Source: an uncultured Flavobacterium sp. (GTDB lineage: Bacteria > Bacteroidota > Bacteroidia > Flavobacteriales > Flavobacteriaceae). Taken from it: DNA of 53,588 nt. Both the position numbers and the translations under genes were made by a program. The notes beneath the pieces are model-generated. The model did no database searches. It was not told the DNA's origin and saw nothing but the letters and a program-made list of their open reading frames with translations. Below, in pieces: positions 34,658-44,028 of the stretch (position 1 is its first letter; each line of letters opens with the position of its first letter). The stretch spans positions 1 to 53,588 of the forward strand of contig CANQRD010000004.1 of the NCBI GenBank assembly GCA_947626185.1, in the 5' to 3' direction.

Positions 34658-36082
34658 ATGAAAATTGAACAAATTTATACTGGTTGTCTTGCACAAGGTG
34701 CATATTATATAGAAAGCAAAGGAGAAGTAGCAATAATTGATCCTTTAAGAGAAGTACAACAATACATCGATAAAGCAAAACAAGATAATGCTACAATTAA
34801 ATACATTTTTGAAACACATTTTCACGCAGATTTTGTAAGCGGACACGTAACTTTAGCAGAAAAAACAGGTGCTACAATCATCTATGGTCCCAATGCAAAT
34901 CCAACATACAAAACGCATATTGCAACTGATGGTGAAGTTTTTAAATTAGGTGATATTACTATTACTGCTTTGCACACACCAGGTCATACAATGGAAAGCA
35001 CCACTTATCTATTGAAAGATGAAAACGGAAAAGATCATGCAATTTTTAGTGGAGATACTTTATTTTTAGGTGATGTTGGTCGCCCAGATTTAGCTCAAAA
35101 AGCAGCTAACTTAACACAAGAACAATTGGCAGCAACTCTTTTTCACAGCTTGAGAGATAAAATTATGCCATTGCCAGATGATGTTATTGTTTATCCTGCA
35201 CACGGAGCTGGCTCGGCTTGTGGAAAGAATTTAAGCAAAGAAACAGTTGGTACTTTAGGCGATCAAAAACTAACAAACTATGCGTTGCGTGCAGATATGA
35301 CAGAAGCAGAATTTGTAAAAGAAGTTACTGATGGTTTATTGCCACCGCCAGCGTATTTTCCGCTAAACGTGAAATTAAATAAAGAAGGATATGATGATGT
35401 AGAAAATATCATCAAAAGAAATCAGCCTTTAAATCCAGCAGAATTTGAGACACTGGCAGAAGAATCTGGAGCACTATTACTAGATGTAAGATCTGGAGCA
35501 GAATTTGCAAAAGGACATATTCCAGGTTCAATCTTTATTGGTTTAGACGGTCAGTTTGCTCCATGGGTTGGTGCATTAATTACGGATATTAAACAACCTA
35601 TTTTAATTATTGCTCCAGAAGGACGTGAGCAAGAATGCATCATCCGATTATCTAGAGTGGGTTATGACAATTCGTTAGGATATTTAGCAGGCGGATTTGA
35701 CGCTTGGAAAAATGCAGGAAAAGAATACGATACTGTGCAACAAGTAACAGCAAAAGAATTGGAAGATGTAATGAAAACTGGAGACGTTTCTATTTTTGAT
35801 GTGAGAAAACCTGGAGAATACAATGCATCTCACATTGAATATAAAAATTTAAATCACACGCCGTTAGATTTCTTAAACGATCATATTGCAGAATTTCCTA
35901 CAACAGGAAACTTCTACATTCACTGTGCAGGTGGTTACCGTTCATTAATTGCAACATCAATATTAAAAGCAAGAGGTTATCACAACATGATTGACGTAAT
36001 TGGTGGATATGGAGCAATTAAAAACACAGGAATTGCCTTAGTTGATAATAGTTGTACTTCAACATGTTCTAGCTCAAAATAA
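34658..36082 (+). CDS. MBL-fold persulfide dioxygenase-like protein fused to two rhodanese domains
   Basis: The 474-residue product has an N-terminal metallo-beta-lactamase domain with THFHADFVSGH (residues 53-63), HTPGHT, SGDTLFLGDVGRPDL and YPAHG. These place it near ETHE1-type persulfide dioxygenases, which oxidise glutathione persulfide to sulfite. Rhodanese domain 1 (about 258-355) has no cysteine in its loop (IIAPEGREQE), so it is probably inactive. Domain 2 (about 362-465) has the loop HCAGGYRS with Cys423 and is probably active. The tail carries CTSTC. Its place in the sulfur operon supports sulfide detoxification. Confidence 0.92.
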   Translation: MKIEQIYTGCLAQGAYYIESKGEVAIIDPLREVQQYIDKAKQDNATIKYIFETHFHADFVSGHVTLAEKTGATIIYGPNANPTYKTHIATDGEVFKLGDITITALHTPGHTMESTTYLLKDENGKDHAIFSGDTLFLGDVGRPDLAQKAANLTQEQLAATLFHSLRDKIMPLPDDVIVYPAHGAGSACGKNLSKETVGTLGDQKLTNYALRADMTEAEFVKEVTDGLLPPPAYFPLNVKLNKEGYDDVENIIKRNQPLNPAEFETLAEESGALLLDVRSGAEFAKGHIPGSIFIGLDGQFAPWVGALITDIKQPILIIAPEGREQECIIRLSRVGYDNSLGYLAGGFDAWKNAGKEYDTVQQVTAKELEDVMKTGDVSIFDVRKPGEYNASHIEYKNLNHTPLDFLNDHIAEFPTTGNFYIHCAGGYRSLIATSILKARGYHNMIDVIGGYGAIKNTGIALVDNSCTSTCSSSK

Positions 36083-36083
36083 A

Positions 36084-36401
36084 ATGTCTAAATTTCAAGA
36101 ATTAATAGAATCTGATCAATTAGTTTTGGTTGATTTCTTTGCAACTTGGTGCGGACCTTGTCAAATGCAAGCGCCTGTTTTAGAGGAAGTAAAAGCAGTA
36201 TTGCAAGACAATATAACTATTGTTAAAATAGATGTTGATAAAAATCAGGCAATAACTGCACAATACAGTACTCAATATGGTATGCGAGGTGTACCTACGT
36301 TAATGTTATTCAGACAAGGAAAACTATTGTGGAAACAATCTGGTTTTACTAATAAACAAAGTTTGCTAAACGCAATAGATCATTACAAAAACAATTATTA
36401 G
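36084..36401 (+). CDS. Thioredoxin
   Basis: A 105-residue thioredoxin with active site FFATWCGPCQ (Cys23 and Cys26) and the conserved cis-proline loop MRGVPTLMLF. The ATG at 36084 lies 1 base after the stop of the MBL-rhodanese gene; an earlier in-frame ATG at 36042 would add residues that overlap that gene. As the last gene of the operon it probably reduces persulfide or disulfide intermediates left on the rhodanese or transport proteins. It could also be a general thioredoxin. Confidence 0.94.
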   Translation: MSKFQELIESDQLVLVDFFATWCGPCQMQAPVLEEVKAVLQDNITIVKIDVDKNQAITAQYSTQYGMRGVPTLMLFRQGKLLWKQSGFTNKQSLLNAIDHYKNNY

Positions 36402-36440
36402 GCAGTTTAGCTTAACTGTGTTATTTTTACAATAAATTCT

Positions 36441-36468
36441 GAAGCACTTGTTTATTAGCAAGTGCTTC
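36441..36468 (+). terminator. Hairpin after the sulfur operon
   Basis: GAAGCACTTG (36441-36450) pairs with CAAGTGCTTC (36459-36468). The following tract is T-rich but has no uninterrupted run, so the terminator role is likely but not certain. Confidence 0.6.
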
Positions 36469-36595
36469 TTACATTTTAAAAAGATTGATGACAAATTGTT
36501 TCGGTTTTTCTGTACATTTTGTTAAACTAAATAGTCAAAATTTTAATTATCAATTATTTAAAGTATTTTTAGAACACTATCAAAAATAACTTTAA

Positions 36596-39331
36596 ATGAA
36601 AAAACTTCTTTACACAATGGTATTAGCAAGTACAATGAGTATTTCATCAGATGCAATAGCCCAAACACCTAGCAAAGCAACCTTTGTTACGCAGGTAGAA
36701 GGTATTAAAGAATATACACTCGACAATGGTCTGCAAGTATTACTAATTCCAGATGCTACACAAAATAATCTTATTGTAAACATTGTCTACAAAGTGGGTT
36801 CAAAACACGAAGGTTATGGCGAAAAAGGAATGGCACATTTGCTAGAGCATATGCTATTTAAAAGCACAAAGAATTTAGGAGATATAAAAAAAATGCTTTC
36901 AGACAAAGGTGGTTCTGCCAATGGAACTACTTGGTATGATAGAACTAATTATTACGAAATATTTCCTTCATCAGACGAAAACCTATCTTGGGCTTTAGAA
37001 ATGGAAGCCGATCGTATGATTAATGCTACAATATTACAGGAAGACTTAGATAAAGAGTTTTCTGTGGTTCGCAATGAGTTTGAAATTGGAGAAAACAACC
37101 CTTCGCGAGTATTGATGGAAAGAACCATTAATACAGCTTTTTTATGGCATAATTACGGATTGAGTACAATTGGTTCTAAAGAAGATATTGAACGCGTAAA
37201 AACACCCCAATTAAGACGTTTTTATGAAAAATATTACCAGCCTGATAATGCTGTTCTAATCGTTGCAGGTAAATTTGATGAACAAAAAGCATTAGATTAC
37301 ATTGAGCAATATTTTTCTATAATACCAAAACCAACAAGAGTATTAGACGATATTCTTACTGTAGAACCTGCTCAAGATGGAGAAAAATATATAGAAGTAA
37401 AACGCAACGGCGACAGCAAACATATACAAGCGTTATACCATACAGCTTCTTACGCTGATAAAGATTTTGCGGCTTTAAGTGCTTTAGAGCGTATACTAAA
37501 CAACGATCCTTCTGGGTATTTATACAAATCACTAGTAGAAACACATAAAGTTACTTCACTATACGCTTTTACTCCAACGGTAAGAGATGCAAGTTTCATG
37601 TTGTTTAATTTTAACATTGCCAACGATAAAGATCAATTAAAAGCATTGGAAGATATCAAAATAGAGCTAGCAAAAATTAGCACTAATGAATATACCCAAG
37701 CAGATCTTGACCGAGCAAAAACGAAACTATTAAAAGATATAGAAACTATTCAAAACAATACAATTGGCAAAGCAATCAACTTAACCGAAATAATTGGTTC
37801 TGGCGATTATCGTTTGTCATTTCTATACCGTGACAATATCGAAAGCTTAACACTGGAAGATATTCAGCGCGTTGCAAAAAAATACTTTAGAGATAACAAT
37901 CGTACAATTGGATTATTCATTCCTACAAAAGATGAAACAAGAGTAAAAGCTAGCGAATTTACTAATGAAGATATTGATGCTTTAGTAAAAAATTACAAAG
38001 GAAAAGAAACTACCGAAAATCTTAGAGAATTTGCACCAACCATTGCTAACTTAGAAAAAAACTATACTTCTGGCACATTGAGTAACGGATTAAAATATGG
38101 TGTTATAGACAAAGATTTGAAAGGAGAAAAAGTTACTATTTCAGTAAGTATTCCTGTAGGAAATCAACAAGATCTTAAAAACAAACAATACATTGGTAGT
38201 TTAACCGCTGCATTACTTACAGCAGGAACATCTACTTTAAATAAACAGGAAATCAAAGATCAGCTAGATGCATTAAAATCAACTATCAGCATCCGTTTCT
38301 CTAATCAAAATATATCAATTAGCGTTTCTTCTTATAGAAGCACAATTGAGAAAACGATGGACATTTTAAACGATGTATTAAAGAATCCTACTTTTCCAGA
38401 AAGTGAACTAAATAAATTAAAATTAGAATACACAACTTCCCTTGAAAGCAGATTGAATGATCCACAAAATGTGGCCTTTACCAAAATTCGCCAACTTACT
38501 TCAAACGAAGTCAAAGGTAGTATTTTCTATGTTTCATCTATTCAAGAAGATATTGATGGAATAAAAACAGTAACAGTAGATCAACTAAAAGATTTTCATC
38601 AAACTTTTTTTGGAGCAAATAATGGAACAGCATCAATTTTAGGGTTAAATGACCAAAAGCAAGCAAAAGATTTATTAGAAAAGGTATTAGGTAATTGGAA
38701 TAATAAAGTAAAATTTGAGAGAGTTTATCCAACATTCTTTGCTACTAAACAAAGTAAAGAAATTATTCAAACACCAGATAAAGAAAATGCTGCTGCTGTT
38801 GGAAAATTAAACTTTGAAATGACGAACACAAGTCCAGATTTTGCTGCTCTTACATTTGCAAATGAAGTAATGGGCGGTGGATTTATGACAGCGCGTATTC
38901 CACAAAGATTACGCGAAAAAGAAGGTATAAGCTATGGAGCAGGGACATCCCTATCTGTTTCAAATGATCCCAAAAACAACAATGCAAGTTGGATGATTTA
39001 TGCTTTCTTAAATCCAACAAAACGCGATAACGTAGAAAACGCTATTAATGACGAATTTTCTAAACTAGTTGCAAATGGAATTACAGAAGAGGAGTTAAAG
39101 GCTACTAAAACTAGTTGGAAAAGTGCAAGACAAACTGATCTTGGCAATGATAACTATTTATTGTTTTTATCCAACCGATATCTAATCTATGGAACGCCTT
39201 TTAGCGACTTTGACAAGTTAAACGCAGAGATAGATAAACTAACCGTTAAACAGGTAAATAATGCAATTAAGAAGTATTTAAAGCCTTCTAATTTCACAAC
39301 TATTTACGTAGGTGATTTTACCAAGAAATAA
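36596..39331 (+). CDS. M16 family zinc metallopeptidase, two-domain, secreted
   Basis: The 911-residue product begins with a signal peptide (cleavage near IAQ, residue 23). The first M16 domain has the inverted zinc motif HLLEH (residues 81-85), with EMEADRM and RNEFEIGENN downstream. The second, inactive-looking half includes ANLEKNYTSGTLSNGLKYG and the HTH-like RLREKEGISYGAG motif. M16 enzymes such as pitrilysin and insulinase degrade peptides. In Bacteroidota this arrangement is common as a periplasmic pair of domains in one chain. It stands alone between two terminators. Confidence 0.93.
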   Translation: MKKLLYTMVLASTMSISSDAIAQTPSKATFVTQVEGIKEYTLDNGLQVLLIPDATQNNLIVNIVYKVGSKHEGYGEKGMAHLLEHMLFKSTKNLGDIKKMLSDKGGSANGTTWYDRTNYYEIFPSSDENLSWALEMEADRMINATILQEDLDKEFSVVRNEFEIGENNPSRVLMERTINTAFLWHNYGLSTIGSKEDIERVKTPQLRRFYEKYYQPDNAVLIVAGKFDEQKALDYIEQYFSIIPKPTRVLDDILTVEPAQDGEKYIEVKRNGDSKHIQALYHTASYADKDFAALSALERILNNDPSGYLYKSLVETHKVTSLYAFTPTVRDASFMLFNFNIANDKDQLKALEDIKIELAKISTNEYTQADLDRAKTKLLKDIETIQNNTIGKAINLTEIIGSGDYRLSFLYRDNIESLTLEDIQRVAKKYFRDNNRTIGLFIPTKDETRVKASEFTNEDIDALVKNYKGKETTENLREFAPTIANLEKNYTSGTLSNGLKYGVIDKDLKGEKVTISVSIPVGNQQDLKNKQYIGSLTAALLTAGTSTLNKQEIKDQLDALKSTISIRFSNQNISISVSSYRSTIEKTMDILNDVLKNPTFPESELNKLKLEYTTSLESRLNDPQNVAFTKIRQLTSNEVKGSIFYVSSIQEDIDGIKTVTVDQLKDFHQTFFGANNGTASILGLNDQKQAKDLLEKVLGNWNNKVKFERVYPTFFATKQSKEIIQTPDKENAAAVGKLNFEMTNTSPDFAALTFANEVMGGGFMTARIPQRLREKEGISYGAGTSLSVSNDPKNNNASWMIYAFLNPTKRDNVENAINDEFSKLVANGITEEELKATKTSWKSARQTDLGNDNYLLFLSNRYLIYGTPFSDFDKLNAEIDKLTVKQVNNAIKKYLKPSNFTTIYVGDFTKK

Positions 39332-39342
39332 ACTAAAGCAAT

Positions 39343-39378
39343 AAAAAACGGACTATTCAATTGAATAGTCCGTTTTTT
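39343..39378. terminator. 36-nt perfect palindrome, bidirectional terminator
   Basis: Arms 39343-39360 and 39361-39378 are exact reverse complements with A6/T6 ends, between the convergent M16 and lepA genes. Confidence 0.88.
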
Positions 39379-39396
39379 ACTTAATATAACTAATGA

Positions 39397-41193
39397 TTAA
39401 TCATTCAGTTTCAATACAGCCATAAATGCCTCTTGTGGTATTTCAACATTTCCAATCTGACGCATACGTTTTTTACCTGCTTTTTGCTTTTCAAGTAATT
39501 TACGTTTACGAGAAATATCTCCACCATAACATTTTGCCGTAACGTCTTTACGCAAAGCTTTTACCGTTTCACGCGCAATTACCTTTACACCAATTGCTGC
39601 CTGAATTGGAATATCAAATTGCTGACGCGGGATTAATTCTTTCAACTTCTCACACATTTTCTTTCCAATAGAATATGCATTATCTGCGTGCATTAATGCA
39701 GAAAGAGCATCTACAACGTTTGCATTCAACATAACGTCAACTTTTACAAGATTAGATGTACGCATTCCCATTGGTGAATAATCAAAAGAAGCATAACCTT
39801 TAGAAACTGTTTTTAAACGATCGTAAAAATCAAATACAATTTCAGCTAAAGGCATATCAAACGTCAACTCAACTCTGTCTTCTGTTAAATAAGTTTGATT
39901 AGTAATAACACCGCGCTTATCAATACACAAACTCATTACTTGCCCTACGAAATCAGCTTTAGTAATAATAGTTGCTTTAATATAAGGCTCTTCTACTCTT
40001 TCCAATTTAGAAGGTTCTGGTAAATCTGATGGATTATTTACAATAATTGGTGTGTCTGGTTCTTTTTTAGTGTAGGCTAAATAAGATACGTTGGGAACTG
40101 TTGTAATTACTGTCATATTAAACTCTCGCTCCAAACGTTCTTGAATAATTTCCATATGTAGCATTCCTAAGAAACCACAACGGAAACCAAATCCTAATGC
40201 AGCAGAGCTTTCAGCTGTAAACACCAATGAAGCATCGTTTAATTGCAACTTCTCCATAGAGTTACGCAATTCTTCGTAATCTTCTGTATCTACAGGATAA
40301 ATACCAGCAAATACCATTGGTTTTACGTTTTCAAAACCTTCAATCATATTCTGAGTCGGTTCTTTTGCATCAGTAAGTGTATCACCAACTTTTACTTCTC
40401 TTGCTTCTTTAATTCCAGAAATTAAATAACCAACATCTCCAGATGAAATTTCTTTTTTAGGAACTTGATTCAATTTCAATGTTCCAATTTCGTCAGCAAA
40501 ATATTCCTTACCCGTAGCCATAAATTTAATTTTTTGGCCTTTTGTTATTTTTCCATTTATCACACGGAAAATTACCTCAATTCCTCGGAATGGATTGTAA
40601 ACTGAGTCAAAAACTAATGCTTGCAAAGGCTCGTCTGGATTTCCTTTTGGTGCTGGTACTCTTTCTATAATAGCAGCTAAAATATCTTCCACTCCTAAAC
40701 CTGTTTTACCAGATGCAGGAATAATTTCTTCATAATCACATCCAAGTAAATCAACAATATCGTCACTTACTTCTTCTGGATTTGCACTTGGTAAATCAAT
40801 TTTATTTAAAACTGGAATAATTGTTAAGTCGTTTTCTAATGCTAAATACAAATTAGAAATTGTTTGCGCCTGAATACTTTGAGCCGCATCTACAATTAAC
40901 AAAGCTCCTTCACATGCAGCAATTGAACGAGAAACCTCGTAAGAAAAGTCAACGTGTCCTGGAGTATCAATTAAGTTTAAAATATATTTTTCACCTTTGT
41001 ATTCATATTCCATCTGGATAGCGTGAGACTTAATTGTAATTCCTCTTTCGCGCTCCAAATCCATACTATCCAAAAGCTGATTTTGTTGCTCACGCGCAGT
41101 CACCGTTTGTGTAGCATCTAACAAACGATCTGCTAATGTACTCTTTCCGTGGTCAATATGAGCAATAATACAAAAATTTCTAATGTTCTTCAT
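39397..41193 (-). CDS. lepA: Elongation factor 4 (LepA)
   Basis: LepA is a ribosome-associated GTPase that affects elongation and ribosome biogenesis under stress. From ATG 41193 the product has 598 residues, the usual size; ATG 41208 would add five. It has [18 protein letters not shown] (G1), [14 protein letters not shown] (switch region), [15 protein letters not shown] (G3) and LNKIDLPSA (G4). The C-terminus has the LepA-specific domain with [20 protein letters not shown]. Confidence 0.98.
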   Translation of the reverse strand: MKNIRNFCIIAHIDHGKSTLADRLLDATQTVTAREQQNQLLDSMDLERERGITIKSHAIQMEYEYKGEKYILNLIDTPGHVDFSYEVSRSIAACEGALLIVDAAQSIQAQTISNLYLALENDLTIIPVLNKIDLPSANPEEVSDDIVDLLGCDYEEIIPASGKTGLGVEDILAAIIERVPAPKGNPDEPLQALVFDSVYNPFRGIEVIFRVINGKITKGQKIKFMATGKEYFADEIGTLKLNQVPKKEISSGDVGYLISGIKEAREVKVGDTLTDAKEPTQNMIEGFENVKPMVFAGIYPVDTEDYEELRNSMEKLQLNDASLVFTAESSAALGFGFRCGFLGMLHMEIIQERLEREFNMTVITTVPNVSYLAYTKKEPDTPIIVNNPSDLPEPSKLERVEEPYIKATIITKADFVGQVMSLCIDKRGVITNQTYLTEDRVELTFDMPLAEIVFDFYDRLKTVSKGYASFDYSPMGMRTSNLVKVDVMLNANVVDALSALMHADNAYSIGKKMCEKLKELIPRQQFDIPIQAAIGVKVIARETVKALRKDVTAKCYGGDISRKRKLLEKQKAGKKRMRQIGNVEIPQEAFMAVLKLND

Positions 41194-41323
41194 CGTGGTT
41201 ATATCCATTATTATAAGATCAGTTAATTCAAAAAAATCAGAAGAAATAGGACTTTTTATCCGACCGATCTAAGTTGTAAGACTTTCGTTTTATTTTAATT
41301 AGCAACAACAAGTCTATATTTTG

Positions 41324-41331
41324 CAAATATA
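41324..41331 (-). promoter_or_regulatory. Candidate -7 element of lepA
   Basis: On the minus strand TATATTTG (41331-41324), followed by C, the same TATATTTGC string as at the thiamin operon, the TonB receptor and mrp promoters. No TTTG lies 19 bases upstream. Confidence 0.45.
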
Positions 41332-41527
41332 CTTGAAAGTTTGAATTTATGGTTCACATTTTCCATTTTTAATAGCCTCTAATTCTTTCAACAATACTCT
41401 TAATTTACAATTAACTAAAAAAGGAAACACCTTACAAAAACAAACCTCACTAAAGCAAGTATGTCATTAAAAATCAATTGTTTTTATCGTTTAAGCAATC
41501 TTATCTTCCCTGAAAAATAATTTATTG

Positions 41528-41535
41528 TACTTTTG
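41528..41535 (+). promoter_or_regulatory. Candidate -7 element of dusB
   Basis: TACTTTTG matches TANNTTTG and lies 21 bases before the dusB ATG, so the mRNA would have a very short leader. No -33 TTTG is seen. Confidence 0.45.
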
Positions 41536-41556
41536 CATCAAATATTCAGTATACTC

Positions 41557-42555
41557 ATGATTAAAATTGGCAATATAGAATTACCTGATCATCCGCTACT
41601 TCTAGCTCCTATGGAAGATGTAAGTGATCCACCTTTTCGTCGTTTATGTAAGACGCATGGGGCAGATTTGATGTATTCGGAATTTATTTCTTCGGAAGGA
41701 TTAATTAGAGATGCGATGAAAAGTAAAATGAAGCTTGATATCTTTGATTATGAAAGACCTGTAGGTATTCAGATTTTTGGTGGTGATGAAGAAGCAATGG
41801 CACTTTCTGCAAAAATTGTAGAAACCGTACAACCAGACTTAGTGGACATAAACTTTGGATGCCCTGTAAAAAAAGTAGTATCTAAAGGCGCTGGTGCTGG
41901 CGTATTAAAAGATATTGACTTAATGATTCGCTTAACAGAAGCGGTGATTAAAAGCACCCATTTACCCGTAACTGTAAAAACTCGTTTAGGTTGGGACGAT
42001 GATTCTATTAATATCGACGAAGTCGCAGAACGCCTACAAGATGTTGGTGTACAAGCATTAACTGTACATGCTAGAACAAGAGCACAGATGTATAAAGGTC
42101 ATTCTGATTGGACACATATTGAACGTATTAAAAACAATCCTAGAATCAATATTCCAATTTTTGGAAATGGAGATATTGACAGTCCTCAAAAAGCGTTAGA
42201 ATACAAAGAGAAATTTGGTTTAGACGGAATGATGATTGGACGAGCTGCTATTGGGTATCCTTGGATTTTTAACGAAATAAAACATTTTTTTGAAACAGGT
42301 GAAACCTTGGCACCACCAACGGTTGCTGATCGATTAGAGGCAGCTAAAAATCATCTAATTTGGTCGATGGAGTGGAAAGGTGAGCGTTTAGGTATTGTAG
42401 AAATGCGTCGTCATTATTCTAATTATTTTAAAGGGATTCATGGTTTTAAAGCTCATCGTCAACGTTTAGTTACGGAAGATAGTCCCGAACAATTATTACA
42501 AATCTTCAGCGAAGTTGGAGATATTTACAAAGACTATATTATTGAATCTATATAA
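41557..42555 (+). CDS. dusB: tRNA-dihydrouridine synthase
   Basis: The 332-residue FMN enzyme has LLLAPMEDVSDPPFRRLCK near the start, VGIQIFGGD, the catalytic cysteine motif DINFGCPVKKVVSKGAGAG, and HARTRAQMYKGHSDW and NGDIDSP later. It reduces uridines in the tRNA D-loop. DusB is the usual name for the single Dus enzyme with these motifs in Bacteroidota. The ATG at 41557 is chosen; the frame upstream lacks an ATG until 41533 begins with TTG. A hairpin terminator follows. Confidence 0.95.
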   Translation: MIKIGNIELPDHPLLLAPMEDVSDPPFRRLCKTHGADLMYSEFISSEGLIRDAMKSKMKLDIFDYERPVGIQIFGGDEEAMALSAKIVETVQPDLVDINFGCPVKKVVSKGAGAGVLKDIDLMIRLTEAVIKSTHLPVTVKTRLGWDDDSINIDEVAERLQDVGVQALTVHARTRAQMYKGHSDWTHIERIKNNPRINIPIFGNGDIDSPQKALEYKEKFGLDGMMIGRAAIGYPWIFNEIKHFFETGETLAPPTVADRLEAAKNHLIWSMEWKGERLGIVEMRRHYSNYFKGIHGFKAHRQRLVTEDSPEQLLQIFSEVGDIYKDYIIESI

Positions 42556-42561
42556 AAGCTC

Positions 42562-42590
42562 AACTCCTTTTATCAAAGGAGTTTTCTTTT
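42562..42590 (+). terminator. Terminator after dusB
   Basis: AACTCCTTT (42562-42570) pairs with AAAGGAGTT (42575-42583) across TATC, then TTCTTTT. Confidence 0.82.
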
Positions 42591-42617
42591 TCTAATTAAA
42601 CGCGCTTATTTTTAATC

Positions 42618-43970
42618 ATGCAGACAAATCCATACTCCAACAATATTTTACTGAATTTAGGTATTGATAACTTAAATGAAATGCAGGAACAAGCCAATAA
42701 CGCTATTCTTGATTTATCAGACGTTGTATTGCTTTCACCTACTGGTTCAGGTAAAACCCTAGCTTTTTTACATCCGTTATATCAATTACTAGACGATGAG
42801 GTAAAAAACGTGCAATGCCTTATTTTGGTTCCTTCTCGTGAATTAGCCCTTCAAATTGAACAAGTGTGGAAAAAAATGGGTACTTCTTTCAAAGTAAACA
42901 CCTGCTATGGTGGTCATTCTCTTGAAACGGAAATTAAAAACTTATCCAATCCGCCTGCTGTATTAATTGGTACGCCAGGTAGAATTGCAGATCATTTAGA
43001 CCGATCAACTTTTTCAACGGGTTCAATTAAAACACTCATCTTAGACGAATTTGACAAATCGCTTCAACTTGGTTTTCAAGAGGAAATGTCGTTTATCATT
43101 TCTCGTTTAAAAAATGTAAACAAACGTGTATTAGTTTCGGCTACTTACGATGTGAAAATTCCAAAATTCACACAAGTAACCAATCCAACTACATTAGATT
43201 TTATTTCCAACATCGAAGAATCAAATGTACAGCTTACTACGCAATTGGTAATCAGTAAAGAAAAAGACAAACTGAATACTTTGCTACATCTATTGTGCAG
43301 TATTAACTCGGAACCAGCAATTATTTTTTGCAACCACAGAGATGCTGCAGAACGCATTAGTGAATCGTTAAACAGGGAAGGAATTTATACAACTTACTAC
43401 CATGGTGGAATGGATCAGGAAGAACGTGAGCGCGCATTAATTCAGTTTAGAAATAGAAGTGTACGTTATTTAGTTACTACTGATTTAGCAGCAAGGGGTT
43501 TAGATATTCCGGATATTAACCACATTATTCATTATCATTTACCGTTTAAGGAAGAAGAATACATACACAGAAATGGACGTACTGCCCGTATGCAAAGCTC
43601 TGGATCGGCGTACTTAATTATCCATGAGGAGGAAAAAAAGCTTGACTATGTCGACTATTCGATGGGTGTATTTACTGTTAATGAAAAAATAACACTACCA
43701 AAAGTACCCGAATTCCAAACTTTATACATCAGTGGTGGTAAAAAGAACAAGTTAAACAAAATTGACATTGTTGGTTTCTTTTCTCAAAAAGGAAATTTAG
43801 AGAAAGATGATTTAGGCTTAATTGAAGTAAAAGATTTTATCTCTTTTGCAGCGGTAAAAAGCACTAAAGTAAAAAATCTGCTACACGCTATAAAAGATCA
43901 AAAAATGAAAGGGAAAAAATATAAAATTCAAGTAGCTAGAAATGTTATCAAAAAAGAAGAACGTTTCTAA
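42618..43970 (+). CDS. DEAD-box RNA helicase with DbpA-type RNA-binding domain
   Basis: The 450-residue helicase has Walker A SPTGSGKTLAF near residue 40, motif Ia PSRELALQIEQ, and motif II as DEFD (LILDEFDKS near residue 145) in place of DEAD. Motif III is SATYD, motif V TTDLAARGLDIPD, motif VI HRNGRTARM. The C-terminal 75 residues (KNKLNKIDIVGFFSQKGN onward) match the DbpA RNA-binding domain, which directs DbpA to 23S rRNA hairpin 92. A role in 50S assembly is likely by homology. DEFD keeps the Asp-Glu and final Asp needed for ATP hydrolysis. Confidence 0.93.
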   Translation: MQTNPYSNNILLNLGIDNLNEMQEQANNAILDLSDVVLLSPTGSGKTLAFLHPLYQLLDDEVKNVQCLILVPSRELALQIEQVWKKMGTSFKVNTCYGGHSLETEIKNLSNPPAVLIGTPGRIADHLDRSTFSTGSIKTLILDEFDKSLQLGFQEEMSFIISRLKNVNKRVLVSATYDVKIPKFTQVTNPTTLDFISNIEESNVQLTTQLVISKEKDKLNTLLHLLCSINSEPAIIFCNHRDAAERISESLNREGIYTTYYHGGMDQEERERALIQFRNRSVRYLVTTDLAARGLDIPDINHIIHYHLPFKEEEYIHRNGRTARMQSSGSAYLIIHEEEKKLDYVDYSMGVFTVNEKITLPKVPEFQTLYISGGKKNKLNKIDIVGFFSQKGNLEKDDLGLIEVKDFISFAAVKSTKVKNLLHAIKDQKMKGKKYKIQVARNVIKKEERF

Positions 43971-43992
43971 CTATTTAAATCATTCATCTTTT

Positions 43993-44028
43993 AAAAAAAC
44001 TGCTTGAATAAATTCAAGCAGTTTTTTT
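43993..44028. terminator. Bidirectional terminator, helicase / mscS
   Basis: Arms of 17 bases (43993-44009 and 44012-44028, core ACTGCTTGAAT) are complementary, with A7 and T7 at the ends. Confidence 0.88.

Larger units (their letters stand above)
41194..41556. other. Divergent non-coding region lepA / dusB
   Basis: No gene is visible. It holds a -7 element for each direction, given separately. The lepA transcript would carry a leader of about 125 bases, in which I see no known RNA motif. A/T-rich stretches dominate the middle. Confidence 0.5.
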
